Source: Candidatus Blautia faecigallinarum
Lineage (GTDB): Bacteria; Bacillota; Clostridia; Lachnospirales; Lachnospiraceae
Assembly (NCBI GenBank): GCA_019116385.1
Contig: DXBU01000183.1
Location: forward strand, 1-57,199
Reading direction: 5' to 3'
Length of the DNA stretch: 57,199 nt
The position numbers were made by a program, and so were the translations under genes. Every line of letters starts with the position of its first letter. The first letter of the stretch is position 1. The notes under the pieces were generated by a model, which had not been told where the DNA came from, made no database searches, and worked only from the letters and a program-made list of their open reading frames with translations. Of the stretch, positions 51,266-57,199 are shown one piece after another.

Positions 51266-52520
51266 CACCGACACAGAAACTGTGATAAAAAAATCCACAG
51301 AGCAGATCTTTGCGCCTGTTATGTACGCCTATATTTCCTGGGTCCTTGACCAGGCACGAAGAGATAAGATCCAAAGACTGTATTTTCTGGCCAGAGACGG
51401 ATTTCAGATGTATCTTGCCGCAAAGATCCTTTGCCAGGAGCGGGGAGAAAAGATCCAGTGCCGGTATTTAAAATGCTCCCGGTATGCCCTGCGGGTGCCG
51501 GCGTACTTTCTTATGGGCAGGGATTGCCTGGATCTGATCTGCCAGGGAGGTACGGATGTGACCTTGGGGAAGGTACTGAAAAGAAGCGGCCTTTCCCGGG
51601 AGGAGATCCCCCTGTGGGCCAGGCGTCTGGGAGCAGAGACCTGGCTGGACCGGATACTTTCTTACAGGGAAGTGCAGAAACTGAAAGGGGTACTGGCAGG
51701 ATCGGAAGGATTTTTAGAGCGGATCCATGAAATTTCCCGGGAGGCGTACCCGGCGGCTGTGGGGTATCTGAGGCAGGAGGGACTGCTGGAAGAGGTCCCT
51801 TACGCCCTTGTGGACAGCGGATGGATTGGAACCCTGCAGCAGACTCTGGAGCTGCTCCTGAAAAAAGAAGGAAAAACAGAGGCCCTGAAAGGATTTTATT
51901 TTGGCCTGTATGAAATCCCAAAGGATGCGGACAGAGAAAAATACCGCGCTTATTATTTCCTTCCCACAGGAAAAATAAAGAGAAAGGTATACTTCTGCAA
52001 CAGTCTTTTCGAGTGCGTTTTTTCTGCGCCGGAAGGAATGACGTTACATTATAGAAAAGAAGACAATGAATATCTGCCGGCGGACGGCGGAAGAGAAAAT
52101 CCCAATAAAAAACAACTGGAAATAATCACAGAAATACTTTGCCGAAGGGTACGCAGACTGGCAAAAAAGAACAGGAAAATCAAAGAAAAAAAGGTGGAAA
52201 AGCTTCTGTCGGACTTTATGGGATATCCCGCCAGGGAGGAGGCGGAAGTGTTCGGAGGATTTCATTTTACAGGAGATGTACTGGAGAAAAAAGGAGAGCT
52301 TCTGGCGGCCGGGCTTTCTGAAAAGGAGATCCGAAACAATCATTTTTTCAGCAAAAGCCTGATCCTTTTGGGACTGAAAAAGGGGCCCGTACAGGAAAGC
52401 GGCTGGATAGAGGGAAGCGTGGTAAACTGCGGCAGGCATGTGAAAAGGCATCTGCGGCAGATCCGCCTTTATAAGTATCTGTTGTATATAAGAAAAGCGC
52501 TTATGGAGAGATGGAAATAG
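51252..52520 (+). CDS. COG5610-like C-terminal domain protein, surface polysaccharide cluster
   Basis: The 422-aa product resembles the C-terminal half of the 668-aa HAD protein encoded at 54143: LYFLARDGFQMYLAAKIL here versus LFLSRDGDILKQAYELL there, and ALVDSGWIGTLQQTLELL versus AADIGWAGSGAISLQYL. It lacks the N-terminal HAD domain. The start is probably TTG 51252 (AAGGA 5 bases before), inside the end of the glycosyltransferase gene; an upstream open frame to 50979 reads that gene out of phase. Its biochemical role is unknown, likely in glycan modification or assembly. Confidence 0.7.
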   Translation: MLKNNTDTETVIKKSTEQIFAPVMYAYISWVLDQARRDKIQRLYFLARDGFQMYLAAKILCQERGEKIQCRYLKCSRYALRVPAYFLMGRDCLDLICQGGTDVTLGKVLKRSGLSREEIPLWARRLGAETWLDRILSYREVQKLKGVLAGSEGFLERIHEISREAYPAAVGYLRQEGLLEEVPYALVDSGWIGTLQQTLELLLKKEGKTEALKGFYFGLYEIPKDADREKYRAYYFLPTGKIKRKVYFCNSLFECVFSAPEGMTLHYRKEDNEYLPADGGRENPNKKQLEIITEILCRRVRRLAKKNRKIKEKKVEKLLSDFMGYPAREEAEVFGGFHFTGDVLEKKGELLAAGLSEKEIRNNHFFSKSLILLGLKKGPVQESGWIEGSVVNCGRHVKRHLRQIRLYKYLLYIRKALMERWK

Positions 52521-53306
52521 ATGAAAAGAGGGGAAACAAAAAGTATACAGAAGCGTCAGTATCTTTTCCTTTTAAGGGAGCTGGTGTCAAGGGAACTGAA
52601 AAGAAAATACAGCAGGTCGAGACTGGGGATCCTTTGGAGCATATTGAACCCCTTGCTGTCCATGGCGGTGCTGTCCATGGTTTTTTCTTCCATGTTCCGG
52701 CACTCTATTGAAAACTATCCCATCTATTATCTTACCGGGAATTTATGCTGGAACCTTTTTACCACATCCACCAACACCTCCATGACGGCACTGGTAGACA
52801 ATCAGACCCTGCTTTTGCAGGTGAAGGCGCCGAAGATGATCTTTCCTTTGGCCAGGGTGGCGGCGGCCTTTGTCAATTTTTTATATTCCCTGGCCGCCTA
52901 TGGGGTGATGCTGGCGGTATCCGGCATCCGGCCGGATCTTCATATGCTGCTTTTTCCGGCGGTGGCGGCACTTCTGCTGCTGTTTGCCGTTGGATGCAGC
53001 TTTATACTTACCATTGCCTATGTATTTTTCGGGGATATCCGGCATTTGTATTCGGTCCTTTTGACCCTGTGGATGTATTTGTCCGCCTTGTTTTATCCTG
53101 TGGAAGCGGTGCCGGAATTTGCCCGGCAGATCATTGTGCAAAACCCTGTTTACAATTATGTGACGGCAGCCCGGGCTTGTATGCTATACCAGACAATGCC
53201 GGGGACAGAGATCTGGATCCGCATGATCCTATGGGCGGCTGCTGCTTTATGGGCCGGATGGCTGTGTTTTGGCGTCTGGCAGGATAAGATCATCCAGAAA
53301 CTGTGA
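52521..53306 (+). CDS. ABC-2 type polysaccharide export permease (TagG/Wzm-like)
   Basis: A 261-aa membrane protein with six hydrophobic segments and the ABC-2 layout: an amphipathic N-terminus (LLRELVSRELKRKYSRSRLGILWSILNPLLSM), LVDNQTLLLQVKAPKMIFPLARV, and the C-terminal AVPEFARQIIVQNPVYNYVTAARACML. This matches permeases that export teichoic acids, O-antigen or other lipid-linked glycans. Its ATG directly follows the previous stop (TAG ATG). The ATPase gene comes 29 bp later. Confidence 0.93.
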   Translation: MKRGETKSIQKRQYLFLLRELVSRELKRKYSRSRLGILWSILNPLLSMAVLSMVFSSMFRHSIENYPIYYLTGNLCWNLFTTSTNTSMTALVDNQTLLLQVKAPKMIFPLARVAAAFVNFLYSLAAYGVMLAVSGIRPDLHMLLFPAVAALLLLFAVGCSFILTIAYVFFGDIRHLYSVLLTLWMYLSALFYPVEAVPEFARQIIVQNPVYNYVTAARACMLYQTMPGTEIWIRMILWAAAALWAGWLCFGVWQDKIIQKL

Positions 53307-53335
53307 CAGGGCTTTGAAAGACAGGAAGGAAATCT

Positions 53336-54124
53336 ATGGAGCATAACAAAGAAAAGGCTAAAAAGAATGGCACAGATCCGGGGACGGCTATCTCTGTGCA
53401 GGATGTCTGTATGTATTTCCGGACTCCTGTGGACCCATCGGAAAGCCTGAAGGAATATCTCATACGTTTCGCGAAAGGCCGGAACCCATACAGGGAATTA
53501 AGAGCCCTTGAACATATCTCCTTTGATGTGCGCCGGGGAGAAGTGGTGGGACTGATCGGCACAAACGGCTCCGGAAAAAGCACGCTTTTAAAGATCATAT
53601 CCGGTGCTATGACGCCCACAAAAGGAAAAGTGACGGCAGAGAAAGACAAGATCCATCTGCTGACCCTAGGAACCGGCTTTGACAAAGAACTGACGGCCAG
53701 GGAGAATGTGTATCTAAACGGGGCGATCATCGGCTACACCAGAGAATATATTGAGGAAAAGTACGATGAGATCGTCCGGTTTGCCCAGTTGGAGGGTTTT
53801 ATGGAAGAACGGGTAAAAAACTTTTCTTCGGGTATGGTTTCCAGGCTGGGGTTCGCCATAGCCACCATGCGGGATACACCGGAAATCCTGATCCTGGATG
53901 AGGTGCTGAGTGTGGGGGATCTTTTTTTTCGGGAAAAGAGCGGAAAAAGGATCCGGGAGATGATCCACGGCGGATCCACAGTTTTGCTGGTCTCCCACTC
54001 TCTGGACACGATCCTTGAGAACTGTACCAGAGCGATCTGGCTGGAAAAAGGCGTTCAGAAAATGGACGGGGACCCGAAGCTTGTCTGCCAGGCGTACAGA
54101 GCATATGGAGAAAGACTTAAATAA
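53336..54124 (+). CDS. Polysaccharide/teichoic acid ABC export ATPase (TagH/Wzt-like)
   Basis: The 262-aa ATPase powers the ABC-2 permease. It has the family's N-terminal MYFRTPVDPSESLKEYL segment, Walker A GTNGSGKST (about 76-84), the variant signature NFSSGMVSRLGFAIA and Walker B ILILDEVLSVGD, typical for glycan exporters. No extra C-terminal carbohydrate-binding domain is present, so substrate selection is probably not by a Wzt-C module. AGGAAATCT precedes ATG 53336. Confidence 0.94.
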   Translation: MEHNKEKAKKNGTDPGTAISVQDVCMYFRTPVDPSESLKEYLIRFAKGRNPYRELRALEHISFDVRRGEVVGLIGTNGSGKSTLLKIISGAMTPTKGKVTAEKDKIHLLTLGTGFDKELTARENVYLNGAIIGYTREYIEEKYDEIVRFAQLEGFMEERVKNFSSGMVSRLGFAIATMRDTPEILILDEVLSVGDLFFREKSGKRIREMIHGGSTVLLVSHSLDTILENCTRAIWLEKGVQKMDGDPKLVCQAYRAYGERLK

Positions 54125-54142
54125 AGGCACAGAGGTGAAAAA

Positions 54143-56149
54143 ATGCGGCAGAAACTGTATGACAAACTGGTAAATCAGGTTCCGGGCATCCGGCAGAGAT
54201 ATCAGGAGAGGAGAAGGAACACCAGGGGAGCCGGACGGATCGCTTCCTGGTGCGCCCTGGCGGGATGGAATATTTCTTATCATATTCTGGGAAAGAAAAA
54301 GAAATTTGAACAGGGATGTGTGCATGCAGATGAAAGAATAAAATGGGATGTGACAAGGAGTGAATCGGAGGCGGATACCCGGATCAGTCCCAAAGCCTTG
54401 GCGGACCGGCTTGGCAGATTCGACGTGATCTCCTTTGACGTTTTTGACACCCTGGTGTTCCGCCCGTTTTCCCGTCCGTCGGATCTGTTTTTCGAGACGG
54501 GCAGACGGCTGGGCTATCCGGATTTTGAGAGGATAAGAAGAGAAGGAGAGGAAAAAGCCAGAGAGAGAAAGTTCCGGAAATCCCACAGCCGGGAGGTGTC
54601 GCTGGAGGAGATCTGGGAGCTGATGGAAAGGGAGACGGGAATACCTGCAGAGCCGGGGCGGAAGACCGAGTGGGAATGCGAGCTGGAATTCTGCTTCGGG
54701 AACCCCTATATGCTGGAAGTGACGAGACTTCTGAGAAAAAAAGGCAAAAAACTCATTATAGCTTCCGATATGTATCTGGGACAGGAGTATATCCGCTGCC
54801 TGCTGGAAAAATGCGGCTATCCCCCATTCGACCATTATTTTGTCTCCTGCGACTGCGGCGTGTCTAAAGGAGACAAAGGCCTGTTTGCCCGGATAAAGTC
54901 CGGATATGGCGGAAAATGCACATATGCCCATGTGGGAGACAACCGGTACGGGGATGGAAAAATGGCAAAAGAAGCAGGGTTCACACCTTTCCTGTATCCC
55001 AATGTGAATGAAGCGGGAGCCCCTTACCGGAGCAGGAACATGTCGGCAGTCACCGGCTCTATGTACCGGGGGATCGTTAATTCCTGGCTTCATAACGGGA
55101 ACCGCATTTTTTCCAGAGAATACGAGCTGGGATTTGTATACGGGGGACTGTTTGTGACCGGGTACTGTCAGTTTATACGCCGATGTGTCAGAGAGCGGCA
55201 GATTGATAAGGTGCTTTTTCTTTCCCGGGACGGCGATATCCTTAAGCAGGCCTATGAGCTACTGTACCCGGGTGAAAATACGGCGTATGCATATTGGTCC
55301 AGAAAGGCGGGGACGATCCTTTGCGCCGGGTATTTTAAATATGATTATTTCAGGCGGTTCTTATATCACAAAGTGAACCAGAGCTATACGCTGGGAGCGG
55401 TCTTTTCCAGCATGAAGCTTTCGGACATGCTGGATGAATTCTGCAGGGAATATTCCCGCAGCAGGACCTGCACACTCTCAGAAGCCACAGCAAAGGAGTG
55501 CAGGATATTTTTTATGAAAAACTGGGAGAGGGTACTGGCTCACTATAAAGAAGGCTCTGAGGCCGGCTGCCGGTATTACGGAAAGCTGCTGGATGGCTGC
55601 CGCAGCGCTCTTGCAGCAGACATTGGCTGGGCGGGAAGCGGGGCCATATCCCTGCAGTATCTGGCAGGGCATGTCTGGAATCTGGACTGCAGGATCATGG
55701 GTGCGGTGGCCGGGACCAACAGCGCTCACAACGCAGAGCCGGACGCCAGCGAAGGCTTTCTGCAGGAGGGAACTCTGGTAAGCTACCTCTACTCCCAGAG
55801 ACACAACCGGGACCTCTGGAAATTCCATGATCCGGGCGCAGGACATAACCTGTATCTGGAACAGCTTTTGTGTTCTCCCACTCCGGCATTTGAAGGGTTT
55901 TCCTTTGACCAGGAGGGCAGGGTGAAGCTCCTTTTCGGAAAAAAGGATGGAAACGAAAAGGCTATGAGAGAAATACAGCAGGGGATCCTGGACTTTGTGA
56001 AGGCATGGATCCGGCATTTCGGCGGGGATGGCCCACTGTCGGAAATTTCCGGAAGGGACGCCTATGGGCCGATTATGGTCATGCTGGGGAATAAAGCATA
56101 TTTAAAAGAAATTGAAAATTTTTTCCGTTTGTCGCCAAATATAGAATAG
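54143..56149 (+). CDS. Two-domain HAD-superfamily protein (COG5610 type), polysaccharide cluster
   Basis: The 668-aa protein has a basic N-terminus, a HAD domain beginning FDVISFDVFDTLVFRP (about residue 93) with LIIASDMYLG as motif II and HVGDNRYGDGKMAKEAG as motif IV, and a C-terminal domain (about 330-668) starting at VLFLSRDGDILKQAYELL with LAADIGWAGSGAISLQYL. COG5610 proteins occur in surface-polysaccharide loci; their substrate is unknown. The second domain is shared with the protein at 51252. AGAGGTGAAAAA precedes ATG 54143. It is last in the cluster. Confidence 0.85.
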   Translation: MRQKLYDKLVNQVPGIRQRYQERRRNTRGAGRIASWCALAGWNISYHILGKKKKFEQGCVHADERIKWDVTRSESEADTRISPKALADRLGRFDVISFDVFDTLVFRPFSRPSDLFFETGRRLGYPDFERIRREGEEKARERKFRKSHSREVSLEEIWELMERETGIPAEPGRKTEWECELEFCFGNPYMLEVTRLLRKKGKKLIIASDMYLGQEYIRCLLEKCGYPPFDHYFVSCDCGVSKGDKGLFARIKSGYGGKCTYAHVGDNRYGDGKMAKEAGFTPFLYPNVNEAGAPYRSRNMSAVTGSMYRGIVNSWLHNGNRIFSREYELGFVYGGLFVTGYCQFIRRCVRERQIDKVLFLSRDGDILKQAYELLYPGENTAYAYWSRKAGTILCAGYFKYDYFRRFLYHKVNQSYTLGAVFSSMKLSDMLDEFCREYSRSRTCTLSEATAKECRIFFMKNWERVLAHYKEGSEAGCRYYGKLLDGCRSALAADIGWAGSGAISLQYLAGHVWNLDCRIMGAVAGTNSAHNAEPDASEGFLQEGTLVSYLYSQRHNRDLWKFHDPGAGHNLYLEQLLCSPTPAFEGFSFDQEGRVKLLFGKKDGNEKAMREIQQGILDFVKAWIRHFGGDGPLSEISGRDAYGPIMVMLGNKAYLKEIENFFRLSPNIE

Positions 56150-56369
56150 GAGATCTGAACATGGGCGGATTATGTAAATAGAATTATTTTATTGCAATAA
56201 TAAGCAGGAGAGCCAGGGAGACCACCTTGGCTTCTTCTGCTTTGGAAGCTATTGGTGTAGATATTTGTAGATTTTTTTCCATCGGTTTACTCTTGCGGCA
56301 GTGGCGAAGTATCTTTATAATAAAGATAGTACAGACGTAGATTATGATAGTCTGTATAGGAGGTATACG

Positions 56370-57199
56370 TTGAAAAATACAGAAGTCATGGTAAAAGCCC
56401 AAAGGGCAGTTACGAATGATAACCCGGCAGGGGACGCCGAAGAAGACGGCGGTTCTGTTATCCGGCGAAAAGAATGGCTGGTAGAGAAGGCGAAGGAGTT
56501 TAACCTTCTGAGTAATGTGTTCCTGTCAGTAGCGCTGAACGATAAGGAAGCTTGCCAGCATGTGATTCGAGTACTTACCGGTATTTCGGATCTGTCAGTA
56601 AAAGAGGTACGTTCCCAGTACCGTATTTCCAAGATTACTTCTCATGACGCAATCCTGGATATCCTGGCGGAAGATGGCGAGGGTCATCTCCATAATCTGG
56701 AGATCCAGCGTAAAGATACGGTAGATCATGCCAGAAGAACCCGTTTTTACGGGGCTATGATCGACAGCGAGTATCTGTTGAAAGGTCAGGATTATATGGA
56801 AATGCCGGAAGTACATATTTTTTACATCAGCGAAACGGATTTATGGAAAGCTGGACGGACAGTATACAAAGTAGAGAAAAAGTTTCAAGGAACCGAGGTA
56901 CCATACGATGACGGTGTTCATGTAAATTATGTGAATGCAGAGATAAACGATGGAAGCGATACAGCAAGACTGATGGACTATTTTAAGACGGCAGACCCGC
57001 AGGATTTGCGGTATGGAGCATTGTCAAAAAGGGTACATCTGCTGAAGTGCGAGGAAGGAGGTTATGAACTTATGGATGAGATCAGCGAGGAAATCTATAA
57101 TGTGGGCAAAGAGGATGGTGTGAAAGAAGGAATCAAGGAAGGCGAGCAGAAACAGGCAATGATTACGGCACGCCGTATGAAGAATAAAGGCTATTCGGA
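56370..57199 (+). CDS. Rpn-family PD-(D/E)XK nuclease / putative transposase, 3' end outside window
   Basis: The reading frame runs from TTG 56370 (AGGAGGTATACG upstream) to the window edge without a stop, at least 276 codons. Core nuclease motifs are visible: DAILDILAEDGEGHLHNLEIQR (D then ExQ), RRTRFYGAMIDSEYL, and VHIFYISETD. The tail repeats GKEDGVKEGIKEGEQK, typical of the family. Compared with the two remnants in this window it looks intact. Substitution of TTG for ATG is supported by the strong ribosome binding site; ATG 56388 is an alternative. The preceding 220 bases hold no gene. Confidence 0.82.
   Translation, partial: MKNTEVMVKAQRAVTNDNPAGDAEEDGGSVIRRKEWLVEKAKEFNLLSNVFLSVALNDKEACQHVIRVLTGISDLSVKEVRSQYRISKITSHDAILDILAEDGEGHLHNLEIQRKDTVDHARRTRFYGAMIDSEYLLKGQDYMEMPEVHIFYISETDLWKAGRTVYKVEKKFQGTEVPYDDGVHVNYVNAEINDGSDTARLMDYFKTADPQDLRYGALSKRVHLLKCEEGGYELMDEISEEIYNVGKEDGVKEGIKEGEQKQAMITARRMKNKGYS

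Noticed and set aside
53714..55093. 459-codon minus-strand frame
   Set aside because: Lies opposite the ABC ATPase and COG5610 genes, both with intact motifs; no ribosome binding site.

Overview
The window looks like a chromosomal segment of a spore-forming, Gram-positive clostridium, most likely a Lachnospiraceae member (inference). The signs are strong AGGAGG-type ribosome binding sites, TTGACA-N17-TATAAT promoters, CotJ spore-coat genes, an HrcA/CIRCE heat-shock element, a MecA-like penicillin-binding protein and several Rpn-type PD-(D/E)XK nuclease/transposase genes. No rRNA, CRISPR array, integrase or replication origin was seen.

Layout. 0.5-7.4 kb: a Cof-type HAD phosphatase divergent from a LacI regulator and its probable target, a zinc sugar-alcohol dehydrogenase, then an acyl-ACP thioesterase, a secreted YARHG-domain protein and a stand-alone araD. 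7.4-24.2 kb: mainly housekeeping genes (cvfB, dnaE, pfkA, an rRNA methyltransferase, an NfeD/SPFH pair, argF, birA, dusB, a class B PBP, greA, lysS). 24.2-26.0 kb: an accessory patch with a 5'-truncated XRE regulator, gene fragments and a compact type I toxin-antitoxin module (holin-like peptide plus convergent antisense RNA), which is the most interesting item here. 26.0-31.2 kb: a two-component system with an FtsX-type ABC transporter. 31.2-32.7 kb: Rpn nuclease gene and remnant with large palindromes. 32.8-36.1 kb: a PfkB kinase/class II aldolase pair and a membrane XRE regulator. 36.1-38.2 kb: a cotJA-cotJB fusion with cotJC and a ParE/Phd module. 38.3-41.3 kb: a decayed beta-galactosidase region and a DUF975/CmpB membrane fusion. 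41.4-47.8 kb: a six-gene UgpB-like ABC import operon with a cytosolic phosphodiesterase and a HAD phosphatase. 47.9-50.3 kb: a DUF5131-DUF4186 protein, CIRCE-controlled hsp20 and two tRNAs. 50.4-56.2 kb: a surface-polysaccharide synthesis/export cluster (GT2, ABC-2 permease, TagH-like ATPase, two related COG5610-type proteins). The window ends inside another Rpn gene.

The genes form independent catabolic, housekeeping, envelope and mobile modules rather than one system. Family names rest on motifs read by eye; no database search was possible. Start codons were chosen by ribosome binding site and family length, so several differ from the longest open frame.
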